Under the pieces are notes generated by a model. That model saw only the letters and a list, made by a program, of their open reading frames with translations. It did no database searches and was not told where the DNA came from. The translations under genes and the position numbers were made by a program. From Nonomuraea angiospora (lineage in GTDB: Bacteria; Actinomycetota; Actinomycetes; Streptosporangiales; Streptosporangiaceae), in contig NZ_JADBEK010000001.1 of assembly GCF_014873145.1 (NCBI RefSeq), positions 1,860,001 through 1,924,000 on the forward strand: 64,000 bases of DNA, written 5' to 3'. The stretch's first letter is position 1. The number at the start of each line of letters is the position of its first letter. Shown piece by piece: positions 53,350 through 61,809 of this stretch.

Positions 53350-53499
53350 ATGGGTAAGACACGTACCAGCCTCGACACCATCGCGGCCCTGGGCGCTGAG
53401 CTCGACGAGGGCCAGCTGCTCCAGGTGAGCGGTGGCGCCAAGAGCCAGGTCATCGAGATCCACGGTGGCCACACGCACACCTCCGGCGACAGCAACTAG
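53350..53499 (+). CDS. RiPP precursor peptide with double-Gly leader
   Basis: 49 aa from ATG 53350, with AAAGGGTGGG at a good distance; ATG 53344 (51 aa) is too near that site. The leader MGKTRTSLDTIAALGAELDE continues GQLLQVSGG, a bacteriocin-type GG leader with conserved LD/E-L..V.GG features. Cleavage after GG would leave a 20-residue core AKSQVIEIHGGHTHTSGDSN. The core holds Lys, Ser and Thr as possible nucleophiles and one Glu and one Asp as acceptors, but no Cys. The next genes encode an ATP-grasp maturase, a PpiC-related maturation protein and a C39-peptidase exporter. It is probably a graspetide-like (ester or amide cross-linked) peptide; the chemistry is inferred. Confidence 0.82.
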   Translation: MGKTRTSLDTIAALGAELDEGQLLQVSGGAKSQVIEIHGGHTHTSGDSN

Positions 53500-53506
53500 T
53501 CAGCCG

Positions 53507-53534
53507 CGGGGGCGCGGCCCAGGTCGCGCCCCCG
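53507..53534 (+). promoter_or_regulatory. Intercistronic hairpin after RiPP precursor (attenuator or stabiliser)
   Basis: CGGGGGCGCG pairs with CGCGCCCCCG (10 bp, 8-nt loop), 7 bp after the precursor stop and 15 bp before the maturase ATG. Such a hairpin would let the precursor transcript outnumber the downstream enzymes. Confidence 0.7.
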
Positions 53535-53549
53535 ACCGGAACCACGCTG

Positions 53550-54509
53550 ATGATCCTCGTACTGACCTGCGACGGAGACGAGCACGCCGAACGTGTCGTG
53601 GGGGCGCTCGCCGGGGCGGACGTCACCGTCTTCGACCCCGCGCAGTTCCCCGCCGCCGCGACCTTGGAGATCGGCCATCCGGGAGACGGCTCGACCGTTC
53701 GGACCCTCAACCGTGGCGGACGCCGTCTCGTCCTCGACGAGCTGACCGCGATCTGGTATCGCCGCCCGGGGAATCCCGTGGCCCACCCTCTGACCGTCGC
53801 CCGCGACCACGTCGAGGAGGAGTGCCGCGTCATGGCCGAGAGCCTGTGGGACGGCCTGGGATGCCTCAAGGTCCCCGCCTCCAGGCCGGTCATCGACCGC
53901 GCGGGGCGCAAGCCGTACCAGCTCGAAGTGGCCAGGCAGCTGGGCTTCGAACTGCCCGCGACGCTGATCACGAACGATCCCGAGCGCTTTCTCGACTTCT
54001 ACGACCGGCACGAAGGCCGAGTGATCACCAAGCCCGTGCACGGCAACCAGCTGGAGGCGGACGGTGAGCGGTTCGGGCGGTTCGCGGCGCCCGTGACTCC
54101 GGCGGACCTCGGTCATGCCGACGCCCTGCGCCTATGTCCGATCATCGTCCAGGCGTACGTTCCCAAGCAGGTCGAGGTGCGAGTGACGGTGGTGGGCGGC
54201 GAGCTCTTCGCGGCGGAGATCCACTCGCAGGTCAGCAACCACACACGATACGACTGGCGGCACTACGACCCGGGCGCCACCCCCGTGCTGGCGCACGACC
54301 TGCCCGGCGAGGTCTCCCGGCGCTGCCTGGAGCTGGTCGAGCGGCTCGGGTTGTCCTACGGCGCCATCGACCTGATCCTCACGCCGGACGGCCGCCACGT
54401 CTTCCTGGAGATCAACCCGAACGGCCAGTTCCTGTGGATCGAGGACGCGACCGGGCTGCCGATCAGCGCAGCGATCGGCGAACTGCTCAAGAGGGGAGTG
54501 AAGCGATGA
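53550..54509 (+). CDS. ATP-grasp RiPP maturase (MvdC/D-like, GRASP_SAV_5884-type)
   Basis: 319 aa. It begins MILVLTCDGDEHAERVVGAL, with IWYRRPGNPV in the pre-ATP-grasp region. The ATP-grasp core has RVITKPVHGN (Lys for ATP), IIVQAYVPKQVEVRVTVVGG and the metal-binding DLILTPDGRHVFLEINPNGQ FLWIED. This is the pattern of actinobacterial ATP-grasp ribosomal peptide maturases related to MvdC/MvdD of microviridin. These enzymes activate a side-chain carboxylate as acyl phosphate to form a cross-link or amide. It overlaps the next gene by 4 bp and follows the precursor by 50 bp, so its substrate is very likely that peptide. Confidence 0.9.
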   Translation: MILVLTCDGDEHAERVVGALAGADVTVFDPAQFPAAATLEIGHPGDGSTVRTLNRGGRRLVLDELTAIWYRRPGNPVAHPLTVARDHVEEECRVMAESLWDGLGCLKVPASRPVIDRAGRKPYQLEVARQLGFELPATLITNDPERFLDFYDRHEGRVITKPVHGNQLEADGERFGRFAAPVTPADLGHADALRLCPIIVQAYVPKQVEVRVTVVGGELFAAEIHSQVSNHTRYDWRHYDPGATPVLAHDLPGEVSRRCLELVERLGLSYGAIDLILTPDGRHVFLEINPNGQFLWIEDATGLPISAAIGELLKRGVKR

Positions 54510-55504
54510 CGTACGGGCCGATGCTCGCCGACGCGGTCGGCCTGCTCAGGTCGGGCGGGCCCGAGCGTGGCCTGGAGGGGTTCCGTGCGGCGTACCCGCA
54601 GGCCCGGACGCGACTGGTCGCCCAGCGCGAGGAGTTCGACGGCTCGCTGCACCACGCCCTGCTCATCAAGGACGGCGACGGTGCCACGATCTCGCTGTCC
54701 TGGTGTGCCGACCGGGCCCTGCCATGGCCGTTGCGCGGCGTGCACCGTGCGGGCGAGCACCTGCTGCTTCGGGTCAATGGCATCGAGACACCGGTGGCCA
54801 GGGCGATCGCCTGCCTGGACTTCATCTGGGACGAGTCCGCGCTGGCCGACCGGCTCGTGGCCGACAGCCTCGTACGTGAGGAACTGGAGGAGACGCGGGA
54901 ACCGCTGAGCGACGCCGCGCTGCAGGAGGCGATGGACGCCTTCCGCCGCGCCCGCGGTCTGCTGACCGGGGAGGCGACCCGGGCCTGGATGGAGCGCAAC
55001 CGCATCTCCCACCAGGAGCTGGAGGAGCTGGTCGCCCTTGAGGCAGCCGTCGCCGCGCTCCGCTCGCGGGTTGCCGCGGGACGGGTGGAGGACTGGTTCG
55101 CCGAACACGGCGGGGAGCTCGACGTCGCCCGCGTCGCGCGGGCGGTGTTCGTCACCGAGCCGGCCGTGCCCGACGCGGCCGGGTTCCTGCACGTGGTCGA
55201 GCGGGCCTTCGCCGACGGCAGCGCCCGTCCGGGCGAGGTGTTCGCCACCCTCCGCCGGGGCGACCTCGATGAGGAGGTGGCGGAGCGGATCTTCGCGGCC
55301 CCTCCGGGGACGATCATCGGGCCGTTCCCGGTAGAGGGCGGGCACCTGCTGGTGAAGGTCCTGGCGGTGGAGCCGGCCGTCCTTGACGAGACCCTACGCG
55401 ACCTCGTCGAACGCCGGATCTTCAGCGAATGGATCGAGGAGCGCAGGAACGCGGCCAAGATCGAATGGTTCTGGGGAGTCGCGGAACGGACGGCGGGCAG
55501 GTGA
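54506..55504 (+). CDS. PpiC-related peptide maturation system protein (TIGR04500-like)
   Basis: 332 aa from ATG 54506. The N-terminal third (SLHHALLIKDGDGATISLSW, then CADRALPWPLRGVHRAGEHL) has no family I know beyond this type. The middle is a SurA/PpiC-like helical region (RARGLLTGEATRAWMERNRI), and the C-terminal third resembles a parvulin fold (FVTEPAVPDAAGFLHVVERA; PPGTIIGPFPVEGGHLLVKV). It matches the putative peptide maturation proteins that travel with ATP-grasp or other RiPP enzymes. The likely role is handling or isomerising the precursor before export. There is no signal peptide, so it is cytoplasmic. Confidence 0.8.
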   Translation: MTYGPMLADAVGLLRSGGPERGLEGFRAAYPQARTRLVAQREEFDGSLHHALLIKDGDGATISLSWCADRALPWPLRGVHRAGEHLLLRVNGIETPVARAIACLDFIWDESALADRLVADSLVREELEETREPLSDAALQEAMDAFRRARGLLTGEATRAWMERNRISHQELEELVALEAAVAALRSRVAAGRVEDWFAEHGGELDVARVARAVFVTEPAVPDAAGFLHVVERAFADGSARPGEVFATLRRGDLDEEVAERIFAAPPGTIIGPFPVEGGHLLVKVLAVEPAVLDETLRDLVERRIFSEWIEERRNAAKIEWFWGVAERTAGR

Positions 55505-55689
55505 AGCCGCTTCCGTACCGGGAAAGGGCGGTTCACCACCATCAGGGCGTCCGGCGGCACGCCGAGCCCCCCTACCGCGTCTCCGCGACACTCCTGGCCT
55601 GGCTGTGGATCTACGTGGGCCTGCTCGCGCTGGCGCTGGCGATCGTGGTGCTGCTCGGCGTCCTTCCCGCGCTCGGTGACGCGCGATGA
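55501..55689 (+). CDS. Small single-span membrane protein of RiPP operon
   Basis: 62 aa from GTG 55501, overlapping the preceding stop by 4 bp and the exporter start by 4 bp. The N-terminus is basic and His-containing (YRERAVHHHQGVRRHAE), followed by one membrane helix (LAWLWIYVGLLALALAIVVL). It may be an exporter accessory, or a shortened relic of an HlyD-type adaptor, of which only the N-terminal anchor would remain. Function is not known; the double coupling makes it a real gene. Confidence 0.7.
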   Translation: MKPLPYRERAVHHHQGVRRHAEPPYRVSATLLAWLWIYVGLLALALAIVVLLGVLPALGDAR

Positions 55690-57821
55690 GACGGGCCCGG
55701 GTACCCGTGATGAGGCAGAACACGATGGCCGACTGCGGCGCGGCGTGCCTGGCGATGGTGCTCGGGCACCACGGGCGCCGCGCGAGCGTGCGTGAGGTCG
55801 CCGCGGATCTCCAGGTGTCCAGGGACGGGCTGACCGCCTTCGCGATCGTCGAGGCCGCGAAGTCGTACGGCCTGCGCGCCAAGGCGCTCTCGATCGCGCC
55901 CGAGCGGCTCGGATCGGTGCCGGGGCCGTTCGTCGTGCACTGGGAGTTCAACCACTTTCTGGTCGTCGAGCGCTGGCGCCCGGATGTCGTCGAGGTCGTC
56001 GATCCGGCCTCCGGGCGGCGCCGGCTCACGCCGGAGGAGTTCGACCTCGGGTTCACCGGGGTCGTGCTGGCCTTCGAGCCGGGCCCGGACTTCAGCGTCC
56101 AGGGGCCCGAGCGGCGCCCGTGGCGCGCGAACCTGCTGCGCGCCCTGCTCATGCGCCACCGCGGCCTGCTGATCCAGGCGCTGCTCGCCTCAGTGCTCCT
56201 GCAGGTGGCCGCGCTCGTGCTGCCCCTGCTCTCCGGGCTCGTCGTCGACGAGGTGCTGCCCGGCCGCGACCGGTATCTGCTGCGCGTCCTCATCGTCGGC
56301 CTGCCGATCGTGGTGCTGATCCAGGCAATCCTCAACTACCTGCGTACGGCCGTGCTCCTCATGCTGCGGGCACGGGCCGACACGGAGTTCACGGGCGGGG
56401 TGGTCGGACAGCTGTTCGCGCTGCCTTACGGGTACTTCACCCTGCGCGGGACGAGCGACCTGGTCATGAGCACACAGAGCGCGGCCAGCCTGAGAGCCAT
56501 GCTGTCCGGCCAGGTGCTGTCGGCGTTCCTCGACGGTCCGCTGGCCGTGGTGCTCATGATCCTCGTGCTGGCAGGCGATCCCGTGCTCGGCGGGTGCCTG
56601 GCCGCGGTGGCGGCCGTCCAGGTCGTCCTGCTGCTCCTCACCCGAAGACGGATCGCCGATCTCACCGGGCGCGGGCTGACCGCCGCCGCCACGACCCAGG
56701 GCCGGCTCATCGAGTCCATCCGGGGCATCGAGTCGATCAAGGCGTCCAGCTCGGAACGGCGTGCCGTCGAGCGGTGGTCAGCGATGTTCACCTCGCAGAT
56801 GAACGCCGACCTGCGCCTGGGCCTGGCCCGCGGGCTCCTGGACTCGGTCCTGTCCGGCATCAGGATCCTCGCTCCCGCGCTGCTGCTGCTCGTGGGCGCG
56901 GTCCGAGTGCTCGACGGCGGGCCGAGCCTGGGAACGATGCTCGCGCTCAACGCGCTCGCCGTCTCCGCGCTCACCCCGCTGACCTCGCTGCTGACCAGCC
57001 TCCAGGAGCTCCAGGAGGCCGGGGCTCACGTCGAGCGGCTCGCCGACATCGTCGAGGCCGAGCCGGAACGCACCGGCGGCGCGCGGCCACGGCTGCGCGG
57101 GGAGGTGGCGCTGAGCGGCGTCGGGTTCCGCTTCGACCCACGTTCCCCCTGGACGCTCAGGAACGTCACGCTCAGGATCGATCCTGGACAGAAGGTCGCG
57201 CTGGTGGGCAGCTCCGGCTCGGGCAAGAGCACGCTGGGCAGGATCCTGCTCGGCCTGTACGAGCCGATCGAGGGCGAGATCCGCTACGACGGGACGCCCG
57301 CGCGCGACCTGGACCCAGGCTGGCTGCGCGGCCGATTCGGCGTGGTCACCCAGGACCCGCACCTGTTCACCGGGACCATCAGGGAGAACATCGCCCTGGC
57401 CGTCCCCGGCGCCGCGCTGGACAGGATCGTGGCCGCCGCCAGGCTGGCGCACGTCCACGACGACATCATGGCCATGCCCATGGGGTACGAGACGATGCTC
57501 ACCGAGGGCGGCGGCCTGTCAGGCGGCCAGCGGCAGCGGATCGCCCTCGCGCGGGCCCTGCTGCCCGAGCCGCGGATCCTGCTGCTCGACGAGGCCACCA
57601 GCCACCTGGACACCGTGGCCGAGGCGGCCATCGAGCACAACCTCGCGGCCCTGCCGCTGACCCGCGTCGTGATCGCCCACCGGCTGAGCACCGTGCGCGA
57701 CGCCGACCAGATCCTCGTCATAGAGGCGGGACAGGTGGCCGAGCGAGGAACCCACGACGAGCTGATGCGATCCGGCGGACGGTACGCGGCCCTGTCCGAC
57801 CTGACACGACCGCGGCTGTGA
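55686..57821 (+). CDS. Peptidase-containing ABC transporter (C39 protease-TMD-NBD)
   Basis: 711 aa. The N-terminal C39 peptidase (about 1-130) has the catalytic Cys in MADCGAACLAMVLGHHG, His in WEFNHFLVVERW and Asp in VEVVDPASG. Six membrane helices span about 160-440. The NBD (about 470-711) has Walker A GSSGSGKST, signature [15 protein letters not shown], Walker B ILLLDEATSHLD and H-loop IAHRLST. This family cleaves leaders after Gly-Gly and exports the core. The precursor in the same operon has such a site, so this protein probably makes the final cut (SGG/AKSQ) during export. Confidence 0.92.
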   Translation: MRRARVPVMRQNTMADCGAACLAMVLGHHGRRASVREVAADLQVSRDGLTAFAIVEAAKSYGLRAKALSIAPERLGSVPGPFVVHWEFNHFLVVERWRPDVVEVVDPASGRRRLTPEEFDLGFTGVVLAFEPGPDFSVQGPERRPWRANLLRALLMRHRGLLIQALLASVLLQVAALVLPLLSGLVVDEVLPGRDRYLLRVLIVGLPIVVLIQAILNYLRTAVLLMLRARADTEFTGGVVGQLFALPYGYFTLRGTSDLVMSTQSAASLRAMLSGQVLSAFLDGPLAVVLMILVLAGDPVLGGCLAAVAAVQVVLLLLTRRRIADLTGRGLTAAATTQGRLIESIRGIESIKASSSERRAVERWSAMFTSQMNADLRLGLARGLLDSVLSGIRILAPALLLLVGAVRVLDGGPSLGTMLALNALAVSALTPLTSLLTSLQELQEAGAHVERLADIVEAEPERTGGARPRLRGEVALSGVGFRFDPRSPWTLRNVTLRIDPGQKVALVGSSGSGKSTLGRILLGLYEPIEGEIRYDGTPARDLDPGWLRGRFGVVTQDPHLFTGTIRENIALAVPGAALDRIVAAARLAHVHDDIMAMPMGYETMLTEGGGLSGGQRQRIALARALLPEPRILLLDEATSHLDTVAEAAIEHNLAALPLTRVVIAHRLSTVRDADQILVIEAGQVAERGTHDELMRSGGRYAALSDLTRPRL

Positions 57822-57883
57822 CCCTCCACGGAGCGGGGCTCACAAGGCGGGATTCTCCACACGCCGGGAGTGAGGATGCAGGC

Positions 57884-58220
57884 ATGAGTTCATCGCAGTC
57901 CCTCGCCGACCCCGGGTCCGAGCCGGACACGACCTCAGGCGGGGCGGTGCCGCCGCAGCCGGGCACGTTCGACCTGGTACACGCCCGGCTCGTGCTCGTC
58001 CACGTCCCCGACCGTGCCCGGGCGCTGGCGACGATGGTGGCGGCGCTGCGCCCCGGTGGCCGGCTGTCGGTCGAGGACGCCGATACCGGGCTGCAGCCGC
58101 TGGCCTGCCGCTGTACGAGATGCCCGCCACCTCATCGAGTCCGCCCCGGGCGTGGACCACGCCACGACGACGATCCTGAGCCACCGCCTCATCGCGAGGG
58201 AGACCACCGCCCGCCGGTGA
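57884..58220 (+). pseudogene. Remnant of SAM-dependent methyltransferase
   Basis: A first frame from ATG 57884 contains the later part of a class I methyltransferase: FDLVHARLVLVHVPDRARAL, ATMVAALRPGGRLSVEDAD and TGLQPLA. It then shifts. The natural continuation appears in another frame as DARHLIESAPGVDHATTTIL and SHRLIARETTARR, ending at 58220. The SAM-binding GxGxG motif and the first half are missing. It is a truncated, frameshifted fragment unrelated to the RiPP operon, which ends 60 bp earlier. Confidence 0.6.
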
Positions 58221-58250
58221 GGTCGGCGCCGTGGTTCACGTAGCGGGTCG

Positions 58251-58287
58251 CGTGAGGCCCCGACCTGCGGCGATGCGGGGCCTCACG
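58251..58287. terminator. Terminator after meta-cleavage operon
   Basis: CGTGAGGCCCCG pairs perfectly with CGGGGCCTCACG (12 bp, 13-nt loop), just beyond the aldolase stop at 58292. It can also end transcription from the plus-strand RiPP side. Confidence 0.85.
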
Positions 58288-58291
58288 GCTG

Positions 58292-59323
58292 TCAGGGCCG
58301 GGCGTGCGGGCGGTCGCGCTCCTCGACGAGCCGCAGGGCGACGTCGATGATCATGTCCTCCTGGCCGCCGACGTAGCCGGCCTCGCCGACCCGCTGCAGG
58401 ATCTCGTGGGCCGGTACGCCGTACCGCTCGGCGGCCCGTTCGGCGTGCAGCAGGAAGCTGGAGTACACCCCCGCGTAGCCCTGCGTGATCGCCGAGCGGT
58501 CGGCGAACGGCAGGCGGTTCAGGAACGGCTTGACCACGTCCTCGGCGGCGGCCAGCGCGCCCTGCACGCTCACCCCGGTCGGGATGCCGAGCCGGTCGAA
58601 GGTGGCGACCAGCACCTCGGTGGGCGAGTTGCCCGCCCCGGCGCCCAGCGCGCAGAGGGCGCCGTCGATCTGGCGGGCGCCGTTCTGGGTGGCCAGCACC
58701 GAGTTGGCGACGCCGAGCGAGAGGTTCTGGTGGCCGTGGAAGCCGACCTCCGCCTGGTCGCCGATCTCGTCCACCAGCGCGCTGACGCGGGCCTGGGCCT
58801 CGCCGAGCACGAGGGCGCCGGCCGAGTCGACCACGTAGACGCACTGGGCGCCGCCGTCCACCATGATCCGGGCCTGCGCGGCCAGCTCGGCCGGGCCGAC
58901 GCGGTGCGACAGCATGAGGAAGCCCACGGTCTCCATGCCCAGCTCGCGGGCGGCGGCGAAGTGCTGCAGCGACACGTCGGCCTCGGTGCAGTGGGTGGCG
59001 ATCCGGGCCACGGACGCCCCCGCCCCGTGGGCCTTGCGCAGGTCCTCGACCGTGCCGAGGCCGGGCAGCAGCAGGACGGCGATCTTCGCGCTCCGCGCCT
59101 CGTCCACGGCGGCGGCGACGAGCTTGATGTCGTCCTCCAGCGAGAACCCGTAGTTGAACGACGATCCGCCCAGCCCGTCGCCGTGGGTGACCTCGATGAC
59201 CTCCACCCCGGCGCCGTCCAGGGCGTGCACCACGCCGCGTACCTGCTCCTCGGTGAAGCGGTGGGCCATCGCGTGGCTGCCGTCGCGCAGGGTGGAGTCG
59301 GTGATCCTGATCTTGCCGGTCAT
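58292..59323 (-). CDS. dmpG: 4-hydroxy-2-oxovalerate aldolase
   Basis: 343 aa from ATG 59323, overlapping the dehydrogenase stop by 4 bp. The DRE-TIM barrel motif near the start reads [20 protein letters not shown]. Other landmarks are [35 protein letters not shown] (metal His pair) and [20 protein letters not shown]. It cleaves 4-hydroxy-2-oxo-acids to pyruvate and an aldehyde that is channelled to the partner dehydrogenase. The same genes serve catechol (dmp/mhp) and steroid (hsa) ring-cleavage pathways; no ring-cleavage dioxygenase is in the window, so the substrate is open. Confidence 0.95.
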   Translation of the reverse strand: MTGKIRITDSTLRDGSHAMAHRFTEEQVRGVVHALDGAGVEVIEVTHGDGLGGSSFNYGFSLEDDIKLVAAAVDEARSAKIAVLLLPGLGTVEDLRKAHGAGASVARIATHCTEADVSLQHFAAARELGMETVGFLMLSHRVGPAELAAQARIMVDGGAQCVYVVDSAGALVLGEAQARVSALVDEIGDQAEVGFHGHQNLSLGVANSVLATQNGARQIDGALCALGAGAGNSPTEVLVATFDRLGIPTGVSVQGALAAAEDVVKPFLNRLPFADRSAITQGYAGVYSSFLLHAERAAERYGVPAHEILQRVGEAGYVGGQEDMIIDVALRLVEERDRPHARP

Positions 59324-60210
59324 GCGCCCACCTTCGCGAGTCGCTCGCCGACGCGGGCGGCCGCGGCGGTCATGATGTCGAGGTTGCCGGCCCACGGCGG
59401 CAGATGGTCGCCGTTGCCGCGGACCTCGAGGAAGGCGGCGACGCGGGCCATGCCGTTCCAGATGTCGCGCGGCGGGTCGAACTGCGGCTCGGCCCGCAGG
59501 GTGTAGCCGGGCACGTAGGCGGCCACCTCGGCCGCCGCCGCCGCGATCGACGCGCCGATCGCGGCGGTGTCGGCGTCGGCGGGGATCGCGCAGAACACCG
59601 TGTCCCGCATGATCATCGGCGGGGTGACGGGGTTGAGGATGATGATCGCCTTGCCCTTGGCGGCGCCGCCGACCGTCTCGATGGCGCGCGCGGTGGTCTG
59701 GGTGAACTCGTCGATGTTGGCCCGGGTGCCGGGACCTGCCGAGCGGGAGGCGATGGAGGCGACGATCTCCGCGTACGCCACCGGGACCACGCGGGAGACG
59801 GCGTGCACGATCGGGATCGTCGCCTGCCCGCCGCACGTGATCATGTTGAGGTTGGGCGCGTCCGACAGCGTGCCCAGGTTGACCGGCGGGCACACGAACG
59901 GCCCGACGGCGGCGGGCGTGAGGTCGATCGCCTTGATGCCGGCTTCGGCGTAGCGGGGGGCGTTGGCCAGGTGCGCCTTGGCGGAGGTGGCCTCGAAGAC
60001 CAGGTCGGGCAGGGTGTCCTGGGCCAGCAGCCAGTCCACGCCGCCCGCCGAGGCCTCGACGCCGAGCGAGCGGGCGCGGGCCAGACCGTCGGAGCCCGGG
60101 TCCACGCCCACCATGGAGTGGACCTCGACGGCCTCGCTGCGCAGCAGCTTGACCAGCAGGTCGGTGCCGATGTTGCCGGGGCCGACGATGGCCGCCGTCA
60201 GCCTGCTCAC
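59320..60210 (-). CDS. dmpF: Acetaldehyde dehydrogenase (acylating)
   Basis: 296 aa from GTG 60210. The NAD-binding N-terminus reads [20 protein letters not shown]. The catalytic Cys is in [20 protein letters not shown] and the C-terminal contact region is [18 protein letters not shown]. It turns acetaldehyde or propanal plus CoA into acyl-CoA and forms a channelling complex with the aldolase, the next gene. It overlaps both neighbours by 4 bp, a tight operon. Confidence 0.95.
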   Translation of the reverse strand: MSRLTAAIVGPGNIGTDLLVKLLRSEAVEVHSMVGVDPGSDGLARARSLGVEASAGGVDWLLAQDTLPDLVFEATSAKAHLANAPRYAEAGIKAIDLTPAAVGPFVCPPVNLGTLSDAPNLNMITCGGQATIPIVHAVSRVVPVAYAEIVASIASRSAGPGTRANIDEFTQTTARAIETVGGAAKGKAIIILNPVTPPMIMRDTVFCAIPADADTAAIGASIAAAAAEVAAYVPGYTLRAEPQFDPPRDIWNGMARVAAFLEVRGNGDHLPPWAGNLDIMTAAAARVGERLAKVGA

Positions 60211-60998
60211 GACGCCTGCCTGAAGTTCGCGGTGACGGTGCCGAGCCTCGCGAAGGTGGCCGTCACGACGTCCCCCTGTTCGACGGGGATGGCCGCGGTG
60301 ACCGAGCCGGGCAGCACGACGTGCCCGGCCTCCAGCGCCACCTTGCGCTCGCCGAGGACGTTCGCCAGCCACACCAGCGCGTTGAGCGGAGACCCGAGCA
60401 CGGCGCCGCCGGCGCCCGTCTGGACCAGCTCGCCGTTGCGGTGCAGCAGGCAGCCGGTCAGCGCCAGATCGGCGTCCGCGAGCGGCGTCGGCCGGTTGCC
60501 GAGCACGAACCCGCCGCTGGAGGCGTTGTCGGCGATGGTGTCCGCCAGCGTGATCTTCCAGTCCGCGATGCGCGAGTCGATGATCTCCAGGGCGGGCAGC
60601 ACGAAGTCCACCGCGGCCGCCGCCGTCGCGGCCGTGACGCCCGGCCCCGCCAGCGGCCTCTTGAGGACGAAGGCGATCTCCGGCTCGACGCGCGGCTGCA
60701 GGAAGCGCGCGGCGTCGATGGGGGCGCCGTCCATGTACGCCATGCCGTCGAGCAGGTGACCGTAGTCGGGCTGGTCCACGCCGAGCTGGCGGCGCATCAC
60801 CGCCGAGGTCAGGCCGACCTTGTGCCCCACGATCCGGGCGCCGCCCGCCTGCCACGTCTCCACCTGCGCGAGCTGGATCTCGTACGCGGCTGAAACCGAC
60901 ATGTCGGCGTATGTCGCGGTGAGCGGCGCGATCGGGGTCCGCGTGGCGTACGCATCCAGCAGCCCGGTCGCGGCGTCACCTATGGAACGAGGGTCCAT
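60207..60998 (-). CDS. dmpE: 2-keto-4-pentenoate hydratase
   Basis: 263 aa. Landmarks of the FAH-fold hydratase family are [20 protein letters not shown], the metal-ligand region [36 protein letters not shown] and [17 protein letters not shown]. The enzyme adds water to 2-hydroxypenta-2,4-dienoates, giving the substrate of the aldolase. It is the first gene of the three-gene operon (E-F-G order). The 105-bp upstream gap before the TetR gene contains a CCCGCCAGGCGGG palindrome at 61067-61079 of unknown meaning. Confidence 0.95.
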   Translation of the reverse strand: MDPRSIGDAATGLLDAYATRTPIAPLTATYADMSVSAAYEIQLAQVETWQAGGARIVGHKVGLTSAVMRRQLGVDQPDYGHLLDGMAYMDGAPIDAARFLQPRVEPEIAFVLKRPLAGPGVTAATAAAAVDFVLPALEIIDSRIADWKITLADTIADNASSGGFVLGNRPTPLADADLALTGCLLHRNGELVQTGAGGAVLGSPLNALVWLANVLGERKVALEAGHVVLPGSVTAAIPVEQGDVVTATFARLGTVTANFRQAS

Positions 60999-61103
60999 CG
61001 TGATCCTTCCGTTGTTCTCCCGGGCAGACCTTGCTGCTCGAAGGCGACGCCGGGCAAGCGATCCGTCCCGCCAGGCGGGCCGGGTAACAACGGCCCCCGC
61101 GTG

Positions 61104-61697
61104 TCAGCGCGGCGCGAGGGCGGCGAAGGCTTCGTCCAGGAGCTCGACGAGGTCGAGCCGGCCGTCGGACGCGGTCCAGTGGTCGACGGCGACGTTCAGG
61201 CAGTCGAGGGCGGCGGCCACCCGCACCGACCGGACCAGCTCCGTGGATCGGGGGGCGGCCGTGCGCTCGGCCAGGGCCCGGGCCAGCTCGGGCCACCAGC
61301 AGTGCTGCTTCTCCCGGTGGCGCGCGCACAGCGCGGGGGTGTCCTTGATGAGGCGGGTCGTCGCGAGGGTGCCGGCGGGGTCCTGGTGGTAGAGCTCGAT
61401 GACGGCGTCGAGCGCCCGCCGCAGCGCCGTCCAGTCGTCCTCGCCGGCGGGGCGGGCGCGCAGGGCGTCGGCGACCCTGTCGCCCTGGGCGTCGAGGGCG
61501 CTGACGACCGCGTCCTCCTTGGTGCCGAAGTAGCGCAGGAAGGTGCTGCGGGAGACTCCGGCCGCCTCGGCCAGGTCGTTGATGGTGACCTTCTCGAAGC
61601 CCTCGCGCATGAACAGGTCGAAGGCCACCTGGGCCAGCTCGGCCCGGACGGCGGCCCGTGCGATGTCCCGCGTGCTCGTACGCGCTGCTTCGCTCAC
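61104..61697 (-). CDS. TetR-family transcriptional regulator
   Basis: 197 aa. The N-terminal HTH (about 20-65) reads AQVAFDLFMREGFEKVTIND LAEAAGVSRSTFLRYFGTKE. The C-terminal ligand domain (about 80-197) resembles the MftR/TetR_C type (LYHQDPAGTLATTRLIKDTP). It is divergent from the F420 reductase-like gene, with a clear TGANACTNAGTNTCA dyad in the 85-bp gap, and probably represses that gene and itself. It may also act on the downstream catabolic operon, but that is not shown. Confidence 0.9.
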   Translation of the reverse strand: MSEAARTSTRDIARAAVRAELAQVAFDLFMREGFEKVTINDLAEAAGVSRSTFLRYFGTKEDAVVSALDAQGDRVADALRARPAGEDDWTALRRALDAVIELYHQDPAGTLATTRLIKDTPALCARHREKQHCWWPELARALAERTAAPRSTELVRSVRVAAALDCLNVAVDHWTASDGRLDLVELLDEAFAALAPR

Positions 61698-61728
61698 CCC
61701 GCGATCCTACCTCTTATCCGGATCTAGC

Positions 61729-61757
61729 TTGCAGAGATAGAACCGCATAGCTAACCT
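61729..61757 (+). promoter_or_regulatory. Promoter of F420 reductase-like gene
   Basis: TTGCAG and TAACCT are separated by exactly 17 nt. The TetR dyad begins at the last base of the -10 box, as expected for repression. Confidence 0.5.
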
Positions 61758-61771
61758 GACACTCAGTTTCA
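61757..61771. promoter_or_regulatory. TetR operator TGACACTCAGTTTCA
   Basis: This 15-bp dyad matches its own reverse complement at 12 of 15 positions (TGANACTNAGTNTCA). It lies between the divergent tetR and reductase genes and is the best operator candidate in the window besides the CebR box. Confidence 0.62.
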
Positions 61772-61809
61772 CTAACGAAGCAATGATTCAGCACTGGAGA
61801 CGTGACACC

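Noticed and set aside
61067..61079. CCCGCCAGGCGGG palindrome as operator of the meta-cleavage operon
   Set aside because: Short GC palindromes are frequent in this GC range and the site does not resemble the TetR dyad nearby. It is left unassigned.
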